From NCBI GenBank assembly GCA_021014325.1, contig CM037472.1, positions 22,987,063 to 23,051,062 of the forward strand: a stretch of DNA of 64,000 nucleotides, given 5' to 3'. This stretch comes from Plazaster borealis (taxonomy: Eukaryota; Echinodermata; Asteroidea; Forcipulatida; Labidiasteridae). A program made the translations under genes and the position numbers. The notes under the pieces were generated by a model. The model was not told the DNA's origin and made no database searches. It saw nothing but the letters and a program-made list of their open reading frames with translations. Each line of letters begins with the position of its first letter. Within the stretch, counting starts at the first letter, position 1. Shown piece by piece: positions 33,425 to 44,300 of this stretch.

Positions 33425-33899
33425 ATAATTTGATCATAGTTTAGCTTTTATTATACATGACACTTTCCATTACAAACCTACTTGCTATTAATGTGGTTAA
33501 TTCTACGTCCTAATTTGCAGCTTATGTGAGCGTTCGTCAAATTTAGGAGACATTGCAAGCAGGCCTAACATTGCAATGACCATAAAAAAACTATTTTAAT
33601 GTAATCGTCTAAAATTGTTTATACAAAAATCAAGAGGAGCACGCATACATTTCCTTAACATCATTTGTTTTTAACATAAGAAAGTGATTAAGATATTTGT
33701 AAAGTTTAGAAAAATCCTCACAAATCGGTGGATATTACTTCTTGGACAATCAAAATTTTGTACAGGGAATAAATAAAAAATATAAATTATTTGAATGAAA
33801 TAATGTTGGTCCTACTCTAGATTAAAAAAATTATTACTCATAACTCGTACGGAGGGACCTACTCATTACTAGTACTGAGGGACGTACTCTAAATTGCAG

Positions 33900-33942
33900 C
33901 GAAACCACCCGTGGTTTTACTGAAACCACCCGTGGTTTTACT
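33900..33942. repeat. Palindromic doublet AAACCACCCGTGGTTTTACT
   Basis: The 21-bp palindromic unit occurs twice in a row. Confidence 0.7.
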
Positions 33943-34537
33943 ATCAAAGACGTTCAGGGTACGAAACTATTATTTCTTTTAAGACCACACAACCATTGGT
34001 TTTGGAAGAGTTCATTTGCTCCGTTATCTAGTTTTCAAGAAAGATATCTTTAAGTTAATATGTGAAAATTCATCAAAATGGATGATCCATTTATGCAAAA
34101 TCCCGCAAACACACAAAGTTTTGACAATTACTGTAATAAAGTTGATTTACTAAGTATTCCTTGAAAACAAAGGGGTGGAATGGAAAGTAACTTCTCGACT
34201 GTGAAGTTGAATATGTACTTTGTAATGAATGGGGGTTTGTTCCTTTCAGTAAATAGTGTCAATGAGTAATGGAAATTGCCAGCTTGCTCCGATTTCATTT
34301 TACACTTATAAAAAAACAACCAAGAAACAGTGTGTTCTATACTGAAATGGATTGCATTACAAGATCACCCAAAGCTCTCAATATTGTCAAGGTAGCACAC
34401 TGAGTAAAAAGCCGTTTCCAAGAACTGCCTTCCAACCCATCAATTTAAGCACTCTTTGATATTTACTTCTTCTTTTTATACCTGAATTGTTCACACCAAT
34501 TCCAAAGACCCATAATTCTTGTAATTCCCCCATCTCA

Positions 34538-34691
34538 GTCCACAGGGCTGCTAAGCAAAAGTTAGCAGGAAACCAGTGAGAAATAGTACATGTGACATGG
34601 CATTTGGCTGGTAACCTTGTTCTGGTATACAACATTGTTTTGTGCTTAGTTACTTATTTGCACTTTTAAGCAGCTCTGTGAAATTGGGCCC
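34538..34691. mobile_element. Family A foldback MITE, left end degraded
   Basis: The right end is typical (TTTTAAGCAGCTCTGTGAAAT then TGGGCCC), and the interior has GGCATTTGGCTGGTAACC. The left terminal GGGCCCAATTTC is reduced to about CAGGGCTGCTAAGCAAAAG. Confidence 0.6.
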
Positions 34692-36514
34692 TGCAGACTA
34701 AATCATTTATCTTTTGTGCTGGACATAAATGGTTTCCTGTACATTTGTACTAAAAATCTTTTGAGCAATATTTTCTGCTTAACAGCCCATCTAATAAGGC
34801 CCTGCACAATGTTTTGTTCGCCTTATTTTAATTCATGTTAACACATGTATTCTACTGGTATCTCTTTAAAGTGACTTACTCATATCTAGTTATAAATTAA
34901 ACATAAAAAGCGAGTTTTACAACAAGCATAAACAATTTTACAAGAGTTTGGCGTGCTTTATAAATAATGTACAGATATAATAAACAAAAGATAAAACCGA
35001 AAGCCCTCTATAAACCTCTTCAAACCCTTGAATACAGCTTGAATAATCAGCAAAGCTTTGCTACAGATCACATTCATGACAATCTTGTTGTCTGCCTTAA
35101 ATTCTTGCAAGTAATCTTGTTGGGCAACAAAAGCACTGCATGGATTTAAGGCCTTGCTCATGTAAAGTTAGCCGACAACCTTCTCTATGCATGTCAATTG
35201 GAAATAACAGTATGAGCTGGCACAGTGTAACTGAATATCTGAATTGCCTGAATCTAACAGCCACTACGGCAGCAGAATTTCTACTGATTCATTGAGTGAT
35301 AATTCCTGTGTGTTAGGTTACCTCATCTACAAACATGGAACTCATTGATTTCTAGATGACGATCCATACCACAAGACTTACAGCAGGATTGAACCAATAA
35401 TTCTTGCACTGTCTTCTGATGTTAAGTTGTACAAGTGAAACCAGGCAAACATCCAGCCCTCAGCTCGTCTCAGTTGTGAGTATCCAACTTTCCTTGTCTC
35501 GGTGGTTGAAAGACGATGTGAACAGTATCCACATTGTTCCAATCAACCAATGAGACTGCATAAAACTTTGGCACAATTGCACTCTGCACTTATGCTAAAA
35601 ATAGAGGCTCAGTAATCTCAGACAGTGTCTCAAAACTCACCAACGGTGTCCAAGCGAGCTTTATGTTTAACTTGTTTGTTCTGACTGTACTATAGCTGTC
35701 TGGCACGGTAATCACATCACAGCTAGTGGTGAAATGGTTGTCTGACATCAGGTATTTTTTAGAAAAAGTGATGTCACTAGTGCGGAGCGCTATTGAACAT
35801 TTCAGATGAGAATTTCAAGGTTGCTTGAACAATGCTTAAAAAATCCAAACCAAAAGGGGAAGGAAAAGAAAAAAAAGACAATAAAGGAAAGACTTTCCTT
35901 GCAAAACACGACTTTTTAATACAATAAGAAATAACACTTTAACTACCTATCAATCTTGTACATTGCTAGAGAAGCATTTGTTGCGTACGTTGTGTTTGGC
36001 TCCCTTCACTTGGGAACGATAAATACAAAAAAAAACAATTTTTAAAATCACAAACGGAAAGCGTTCCTCGGGGAAGCATGGCTGCTTCTAGTAATAATTA
36101 AAAAGCAAAGGCCACTATTATACATAACAGAAACATCAACAAGTTTATCATACACAATTACTGTACAGACAAATATCCCTAGGGAATATCACACGAATGT
36201 CACAGTCATACTCAACCGTTTCAGCTCACACAGTGACTCCAGTCACCCCAAAAAGCAAACACGTTTTTATCTTCTTAAATGCTTTCTCTTTAGTCAATTT
36301 TTCTCTTCTCTCTTTTAAAATTATTTTTACAACACATAAAATGCTTTGAATACGTTACACATGATATACTAATCTTAGGATAGCACTATGTATCTCCTTT
36401 TCTGCTGTACATTAGTGTTGTACTTAACAACCTCCAAACATGATTATTCAGAACACTGGTAAGTTTAGTTCTTCTATCAGCAAAACCCAAAAAAGCAAAT
36501 GTTTTCTGTCATCG

Positions 36515-36687
36515 AGAGCCAATTTCACAAAGCACACTACAGTGCTATTCAGAAAAAAAATCTTGCTTAACAGAATTAGGTTACCAGCCAAAGTATCATG
36601 TCATGTATGTTGTCTGTGGCTGGTTCCCCACTATTTTTTTCTGCTATTAGCATCGTTTTCCAGTTAACAGCTCAATGGAATTGGTCC
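36515..36687. mobile_element. Family A foldback MITE, diverged
   Basis: Left GAGCCAATTTCACAAAGCAC, right ACAGCTCAATGGAATTGGTCC, interior GGTTACCAGCCAAAGTATCATG and TCTGTGGCTGGTTCCCCAC in family order. Confidence 0.65.
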
Positions 36688-36940
36688 TGACTTCATGTAA
36701 TGTTGTTTCTTTTCATCACTTTACAAGCTTTAATACATAAGTCACTGACTTCCAGTGCACACTTAATACAAATATTGACAATCTAGCAGTTATCTGATTA
36801 TAACTTTAAAAAAATAATAAAACTCCCCCAACTTCTGCTGAATTTCTTGAGATAAATAATTCACAATGCATGATTTTCAGTTCATTAAGAAAGCTACAGG
36901 GCAGACCAACACGCTCGCATTAAGTAGAATTAAGGCTATT

Positions 36941-37460
36941 TTTCAAAACCATGACTACGGCTTAGGCTTAATCTTTGGATCCTTTAGGTATGGGACTTCA
37001 AACAAGCGGATTGGTGTCTAAGCCAGAGCCAGTGTCTAAGCCAGAGCTGGTGTCCAAGCCAGAGCCGGTGTCTAAGCCAGAGCTGGTGTCCAAGCCAGAG
37101 CTGGTGTCCAAGCCAGAGCCGGTGTCCAAGCCAGAGCCAGTGTCTAAGCCAGAGCTGGTGTCCAAGCCAGAAACGGTGTCTAAGCCAGAGCCGGTGTCTA
37201 ATCCAGAGCCAGTGTCTAAGCCAGAGCCAGTGTCTAAGCCAGAGCTGGTGTCCAAGCCAGAGCCGGTGTCTAAGCCAGAGCTGGTGTCCAAGCCAGAGCC
37301 AGTGTCTAAGCCAGAGCCAGTGTCTAAGCCAGAGCTGGTGTCCAAGCCAGAGCTGGTGTCTAAGCCAGAGCCGGTGTCTAAGCCTGAGCCAGTGTCTAAG
37401 CCAGAGCCGGTGTCTAAGCCAGATCCAAAGCCTAAGCCGTGGTTTCCAAAATGGCCTTAG
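36941..37460. repeat. 18-bp minisatellite (about 23 units) inside a family H inverted-repeat element
   Basis: From about 37014 to 37430 an 18-bp unit, GTGTCTAAGCCAGAGCCG or close variants, is repeated 23 times. The array is flanked by inverse arms (CTACGGCTTAGGCT at about 36956 and AGCCTAAGCCGTGGTT at 37428). Both strands stay open: 161 codons on plus (VSKPEP repeat) and 115 on minus (SGLDTG repeat). Since 18 is a multiple of three, this is expected from the repeat itself. No splice sites or conserved flanks support a gene. Confidence 0.85.
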
Positions 37461-37979
37461 ACGGTCCCACTGACCCCTGTATTTCCCTCAGTGGTCTAGC
37501 CATTACAACCACCTAATTCTACATCAATTCTTTTGTAAGGCCATGCACGAGTTTTCATACCCAATGCAAACACAAAGTGACTATTTGTTCCACCACTCTG
37601 AGCCGGATGGCTCCATACATTACAGTGTGTCCACATTTTGTAATGCAAGGACCACTCCCATTACACCCCAACCCCAAATATACACTGCTATTAAATATAA
37701 CTGGCCAAGCTTTTTTTCTTCTTCAAAACTCTGTGCTTTTTTTTCACAACAGTAGTTCTCCCAATGCTTTTTATTTTCACATTCATTAATCATAGAGTTA
37801 AATTCTTCTTTAATTTTCTTTAGGCCACGCAAACAAGTTAAATACATTTAGTACCAACGTTTTTGCACATAAGGCATAGTACTGCATAATACATTATTAT
37901 GTGTTTATACTCTCTGTCTTGTTCCCAGACTTATGCAGCATCAATATCATATAGAACACAAGCTTGTCCACGTGTTAGG

Positions 37980-38330
37980 CTGTGTCCGAATTTAATGACT
38001 TTGGCTACGGCTATGGCCATTATGGCTATTGGTTGCAGCGGCAATGTTGAAGTAGGTGTCTTTTTAGCAATCTGGCCATAGCCACAACCGAAGACATCAA
38101 CTTGGAAACGGTATTAATCTCAAAGGCTGTGAGTGATTCGTTGGCATTGACTACAGTGTGCCTAATTGCAGCCACGAGCCATAGCCAGCAGCCATAGCCA
38201 GCAGCCATAGCCAGCAGCCATGGCCAGCAGCCATAGCCAGCAGCCATAGCCAGCAGCCACAACCAGCAGCCACAGCCAGCAGCCACAGCCAGCAGCCACA
38301 GCATCAGATGGGTCAATCTGGTTACAGCAA
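37980..38330. repeat. 12-bp minisatellite AGCAGCCATAGC inside a family H inverted-repeat element
   Basis: About 11 copies of a 12-bp unit lie at 38175-38305, changing from CCATAGC to CCACAGC toward the right. Left at 37982 is TGTCCGAATTTAATGACTTTGG followed by CTACGGCTATGGCC, and the inverse GGCCATAGCCACAACCG appears at about 38071. Confidence 0.8.
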
Positions 38331-38659
38331 ATAACTTCTCCACATTGTAACTGTATCACTGTCCTTACAACCACTTGCAAACGTACTCTCTCTTGTTTTT
38401 AAAGAGTATTGCATATAACGATGCATAGGAACAGTGGACGGTTAAATCACTCCCATGTACTTTACTGTATTTGTTTACTTTTAAACTCGCTACTCACTAC
38501 ACAAAACAAAACAACATTCTTCTTTGGTATAAAAACATTCATTAGCATCACTTTTTGATGTATAGAGTGCAGTGCAATCGTGTAATTCTTTGATAACTAG
38601 GACTGTTAGAGCATAAATGTAGTACAAGTGCATCATCGGCACAGGACTGTGCAGTTTGT

Positions 38660-38860
38660 ATCAATTTCATAAAGATTGCTTTTGCATATTTATTGATCAA
38701 GAGTGGTCGCCAAAGTAATTGTTTGGCAAAAGGGAACATTTGTTTTCTAAGAAAAACATGTATTTGTGAATTTTGATTTATTGTTTTCAAATTTATCCTC
38801 AATTTTCATTGAATGCCCTTTTGATTATTACAGATAGCACTGAGCCAATGATAAGTGACT
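38660..38860 (+). repeat. Dispersed repeat, second copy of the 16190-16510 family
   Basis: Shares TTTCATAAAGATTGCTTTTGC, AGTGGTCGCCAAAGTAATTG and GCCCTTTTGATTATTACAG in order with the copy in the AP2S1 intron, without its internal duplication. Confidence 0.65.
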
Positions 38861-40768
38861 ATCTAACTAGATACAGCATTGGTTTGCCAACTTGGAGTTT
38901 TCCCATTCAGTGAATTGGCAAATGCTGTATTCAAACCAAGAAATCATTGCCTCCAATTTGCCTTACTGCACAACGGTTTTGTTTAAAAACAGAAAGAGAT
39001 TTTGAAGAAATCCTGTGCAATAAATTAGAGCGGTTGCTAATATAAAATAACGATGGGTTTGGCACGAAAGATATCTATCTTTGAGAGAAACAATTTTATT
39101 GAATATGTGCGGTGGGGTGGTGACACTTGATTTGATTCATACGAGCACCGGTATCGTTAAAACAACATCAACATTTTCTCTTTGCTAGAAACACTTGAAA
39201 AAAAAACTTTGTCAACAAAACCAACATGACATTCATTACTTTTTGTTCATAATGGACACAAACATTAATCAAACTCATTGGGTACATTTAAAAAAAGTTT
39301 CTACTCTAACAATTTTTTTTTACAAGTCATGCAAGGATGACTACTGCAGTAAATAACTGCCTGATAAACCGTGACGCCAAGCTTATAAGCGGTGGTGGAC
39401 TTTAACAAGAGTTGTTTCACAATTAAAAGCACATCATTTTAAACAATAGTACACTGTTAGTTTATTTCTTATAAATATCAACATTAAGATGGACAGTAGA
39501 AAAAATTATCGTCAGATTGGAAAGAAGTTGAAAAGAACAAAAAGGACAAAAAGCGAGCTCTGTTCTATAACTTCAAAAAAATACAACAACAACGACTCCG
39601 TTTGGCATCTTTGTTAGGTTTGGGATTGATGTGAAAGTGTGATTGAACATGCCTTAAAGAAAGATACAAACAGACCCATGACATAAGATGCATCTCTTGT
39701 TAAGTAAGTAAGGTTTGCGGTGACACCATGAAAGAAATCTCTTTTTTGAGTAGTGGTGTCTCTGAGAAGAGCCGGTTACTGCATCTTGTTGCCACTAGTA
39801 CCATCTCATCATCTCCCTTTTCTCTAATTAGTATTTTGTGTCTCTTGCAGTATCCTCCCCATTTCAAACTCAATCGCTTTTTTTGACCCCTCGGATACCA
39901 AAGCAGCTGCAAGCGGCTTGCACCAAACATCCACTGTTGCCCCATTATGACCACAGCATTTGAGCTGGTCCCATTCAGCAAAACGGCCGTATATATGTCA
40001 TGTCTCAAAGTGGCAATATTCTTTGTTTCTCCTGTTCACATAATACATACCATTTCTACGATTGAACAAACAAATATAGTTACCACACGTTTACATAAGA
40101 AAGATTTGGTTAAAAAAACACCCACCCCAAAACATACATGTCAGGTATGTGGTGATGATCGATCATGCACAATACTATGGTTTAGAGAGTGAACGAAGTA
40201 TCACAGTATTCTTGACTAGTTCTTACACGACCAGATCAATTGGTCAATTGAACAATAACAATCAACACATCATCATCAAAATGAGGAAGACTTCTATATG
40301 CACTTACATGTATATAGCGCTTGAAATGAATTAAATACTCGCCCATTGTCTACGTTATTGAAAAAGCATTACAAAAATTATCAAATATACAAAAGTAATA
40401 TCAAGGTTCACTCCCAATCTTTTTGAAGGATGTTTTGTCTTTCTGGGTTTACACAATGTATGTAAATGACAACAGCAAAAAGAACCCAGTGACTTGGTTT
40501 GCAGTTCCAATAACATTGACCCCCAGTATTACTTTGCAGCAGTGCAATTACATTCATTATTTGGTCGGAACACTTTGCTTTGTACCTTGGGGAACACCAT
40601 GACGTACAGAACAAAGTGAGGCCCAAAAACCACTTCCTAATGAGACAGATTTATACTCCAGATTTATACCGAGGAGTGTGAAGATAACATGTCAGAAACG
40701 GATGACCAAACAGTTTCTATGTTATTTCATTTTGTTATTACCCAAATCCCCTCGGAGTCCATTTCAAC

Positions 40769-41344
40769 TCACACACTGCTGTCTGGTGTTATACTCTGAA
40801 GAGCCATGACGATATCACTGAATGAGTATCGCTCCTTGGCACTCTCAGCCCAACACCTGTGCATCAAGATCTCCACCTCGTCTGGGGTACCGGTCGGTGT
40901 CTCCAACATCAGCTCTGCATCCAACAGCGCCCTCATCAGGGCATCGTTGTCAAGCTGCTTGTACGGCATGTCACCTTGAGAAAACACCTCCCATACAAAC
41001 ACCCCGTAGGCCCACACATCGCTCTTGGTTGACAGCTCGTCCTCGAAGATGGCTTCAGCCGGCATCCAGCGGATAGGTACCAGCTTCTGCTTGTACTCGT
41101 GGTACTCTGTGCGGTACAGGTCCCGGCTGACGCCCATCATGCTGACTTTGGTCTCCATAGCAGGACTGAGGAGGCAATTGCGAGCGGCAAGATCTCCATG
41201 GATGAAGCGATGGCTGGATAGATGCTCCATACCCAGGGCAACCTGGTTGATGGTGTCTAGCTTCTGAGCTAGGGTCAGAGGAGGGGGCACATTAGTCGTG
41301 CCGTTCTCACCACAGGTGGCACGTAAGTACTGCTTCATATCACC
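40769..41344 (-). CDS. PTK7: PTK7 last exon: kinase-like C-lobe and C-terminus
   Basis: Encodes 191 residues from GDMKQYLRATCGENG to TPDSSV. The catalytic-loop equivalent is HGDLAARNCLL (Arg of HRD replaced by Gly), the DFG equivalent is SMMG, the P+1/APE region is RWMPAEAIF, and DVWAYGVFVWEVFSQG and HRCWAESAKERYSF give the helix F and helix H-I signatures. Phase 0 start. Confidence 0.95.
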   Translation of the reverse strand, partial: GDMKQYLRATCGENGTTNVPPPLTLAQKLDTINQVALGMEHLSSHRFIHGDLAARNCLLSPAMETKVSMMGVSRDLYRTEYHEYKQKLVPIRWMPAEAIFEDELSTKSDVWAYGVFVWEVFSQGDMPYKQLDNDALMRALLDAELMLETPTGTPDEVEILMHRCWAESAKERYSFSDIVMALQSITPDSSV

Positions 41345-44300
41345 CTGCAAATCGAAATAACAACACAGTCAGTAAAACAGTTCAACAACAACAAAGGAAA
41401 TCATTTCCAAGTTAACTCTGTATACTCTGGAAGGAAAATGCTAAGTTACTCACCCATTCCAGGTACTCAGTGATCATGAGCTGAGGTTCAGCGTCTCGGC
41501 ACATACCCAGTAACTTGACCACATTGTCATGATTCATCTTACTCAGCATGTCCATCTCCCGACGGAAGTCCATCTGTTGGGCCTCGTTCTTATTCTGCAA
41601 AGCTTTGACCATCACCGTGGTGGCCTCTACACCCTCGGTGATGCCAGCTGCCCTGGCTAGGAATACTTCCCCATATGAGCCATTACCTACAAGAGAGGGG
41701 GGGGGGGGTAGAACTTTTCTTAGGATACAATTTATCATGACTTTATCAAAGGATTCTGCTAAATATTGCCAATCTTTAAAGGAAATTTTCACAGCAATTG
41801 TTTTGATTTTTAAAGACAAACACTTCAATGCGTCACATTTCCAGATTCCTCATTACACCCAAACAGACACACATCCTTCAGTACAAGAATCCTTGAGCTA
41901 CTCCTCGAAACTCGGTTTCACAAATGATCAAACCAAATCCCAAAGAGGCAAAGTCCAGCTTAATTAAAGACTCACCAATGACGACAAGCGTCTGCAGGTC
42001 GTGGCGTGGAAACTGCAGCTTATCGTAACTCCCCCTCCTTCCCGCTCCCTTAAGTAGGGGGTTCATGGCCATGTCTCCATTGCTCATATGTCCAACCTTC
42101 TCTTCATCGTGATATTCTCCGTTGGGAAGCGGATGAGGGACCGTACCGTTCAGCTTAGCCTCTTCCCCGCCAGCAGCACCTGCTTCTAACGCAGCAGCTT
42201 CTGCCTTGAAGAGTCGTCGCTGCTTCAGACGACGGTGACGACACCACCACATCAGGCCGACGACGAGGATGATGTAAGCCAGTGCACAGCCGACGGCAAT
42301 GGCTATGGTACGGTTCATCAACTGTGGCGTGAAGGGAGCTAGGTTGGGTGGAGTTCCCCCTGTGGAGTACAAGAACAAACAAGTGATGTTTCAGATCAGG
42401 GCCTAATTTCAAAGAGCTGCTTAAGCACAAAAAATTGCCAAACACAAACAAATTATGCTTACCAGAATAAGGTTACCAGCCAAAATACCATGTCAAATGT
42501 ACAATCTGTGACTGGTATCCTGCTTATTTTTGCTAAGCAGAAAATTTTTAAGCAGTATTTTCTGCTTAAGCAGCTCTATGAAATTGGGCCCAGGGTAAAT
42601 GACATGCTCGACCACTGTGACCTTAGTAGTTTAGCAACTGGCTTGCGACCCAAACAAACTACACACTCACATTGACCCAGTCCAGTGATCAAAGTCATCC
42701 TTAAGAAAATCATGTTTGAGAATCTGATCATGTTTCGATTGCCTTGCACAGCAAAGGAAATCAGCATGAATAAATGAACAAGAACTGCAACAAAACGTGA
42801 AACCATTTGAACATTCAATTCTTGAAATGTTCATAAATCTGTTTACGCCAAGCCAAAAAGGGAGGACTCTTAATAAAGTGTGCTATTGCCAAAACAACTA
42901 TGCATCATCCCCTAACCCACCTACTCTTGGTACCATTTTCCAGCAAGTTGACCAACCGTTTCAAACCATTCAACTGCACAGATTGTGTATGGTGGCACAA
43001 CTGTGTAGAGAACGAGCTTGTACGTGTCTGTACTGTATAGTGCATTCACTACATGATATCATACTGTAGGCTGGCATAGTTTATCTATCATTCAAAACCA
43101 CAGTGGGTGATGTTAAATGGTCAGACAGTAGGAGGGTTGACTGTGCACTGTGTAGACGCATTCACCAAATGATATCATATTGCAGGCTGGCATAGTTTAT
43201 CAATTATACAAAACCACAGTGGATGATATTGAGTGATCAGACAGTAGGAGGGTTGAATGTGTACTGTGTAGATGCAATTACCACATTATATCATATTGCA
43301 GGCTGGCATAGTTTATCTATCATTCAAAACCACAGTGGATGTTATTGAATGATCAGACAGTAGGAGGGTTGACTGTGTACTGTGTAGATGCATTCACCCC
43401 ATGATATCATATTGCTGACTGGCATAATGGATGATATTGAATATAGTAGGAGGGTTAAACAAATAGCTACTCACGCCTGACTTCCAATGTAAACTCTGCA
43501 CTATTCAGTCCTGCATTACTCCCAGCAATGCACTGATAGTTGCCAGCATCCGACGCTTTGATCTCATCGATATATAGTGAACCGTTCTCCAGCGGTGTCT
43601 TGTGGGGTTTCTTGACCGTGGCGGGGGAGATACCTAACCAGGTGATGGTGGGAACGGGATCCCCGCTTGCCTTGCAGTCGATGGTTAGAGGATAACCCTC
43701 ATACCCTGTCACATTGATGGGGACTATGACGAATTTAGGTCTCACTGCAGAATGGAAAAAATGTAACGTTTTTAGGTCCGCAGTTTGAATGGAGTCAATG
43801 ACATCAGTAATTTTAGCACTGGGCCAGTAAACACATAATCCAATATCCACTGGCCCACAGGCCAGAGTCCAGTAATTTTAGCACTGGGCCAGTAAGCCTA
43901 CAGTCCAATATCCACTGGCCTACAGGCCAGAGTCCAGTAATTTTAGCACTGGGCCAGTAAACCTACAGTCCAATATCCACTAGCCTACAGGCCAGAGTCC
44001 AGTAATTTTAGCACTGGGCCAGTAAACCTACAGTCCAATATCCACTGGCCTACAGGCCAGAGTCCAGTAATTTTAGCACTGGGCCAGTAAACCTACAGTC
44101 CAATATCCACTGGCCTACAGGCCAGAGTCCAGTAATTTTGAGCACTGGGCCAGTAAACCTACAGTCCAATATCCACTGGCCTACAGGCCGAGACCAGTAT
44201 TTTAAGCACTGGATTGGTTTATTTTCAGGGAACTTTCGTCAGAATCAGGGAAAGTTGGCTAGTTAAGCTTTTGGAAGTTTTTGATCTTACCAAAGACATT

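Larger units (their letters stand above)
30985..40768. other. Intergenic and 3' UTR sequence between convergent POLR1C and PTK7
   Basis: No exon is recognised on either strand. It must contain both 3' UTRs; an ATTAAA at 31655 is one candidate POLR1C polyadenylation signal. Contents noted separately: foldback elements at 32082-32221, 32968-33424, 34538-34691 and 36515-36687, family H elements with minisatellites at 36941-37460 and 37980-38330, and a dispersed repeat at 38660-38860. A tRNA-like SINE fragment lies at 31405-31530 (GGTTCAAATCCAACCC). Nothing recognisable is seen in the other stretches, including 34700-36500 and 38870-40768. Confidence 0.5.

Noticed and set aside
36975..37460. 161-codon plus-strand frame (VSKPEP repeats) and 115-codon minus frame as genes
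   Set aside because: The frames exist because an 18-bp unit without stops repeats; no splice signals, flanking conservation or promoter support them.
39700..40008. 102-codon minus-strand frame as a separate gene
   Set aside because: No recognisable domain or splice context; part of it overlaps a dispersed GCAGCTGCAAGCGGCTTGCACC repeat also seen near 45718. Probably PTK7 3' flank.
43045..43455. 116-bp tandem units as duplicated exons of PTK7
   Set aside because: Units have stops in all minus-strand frames and no Ig cysteines or splice sites.
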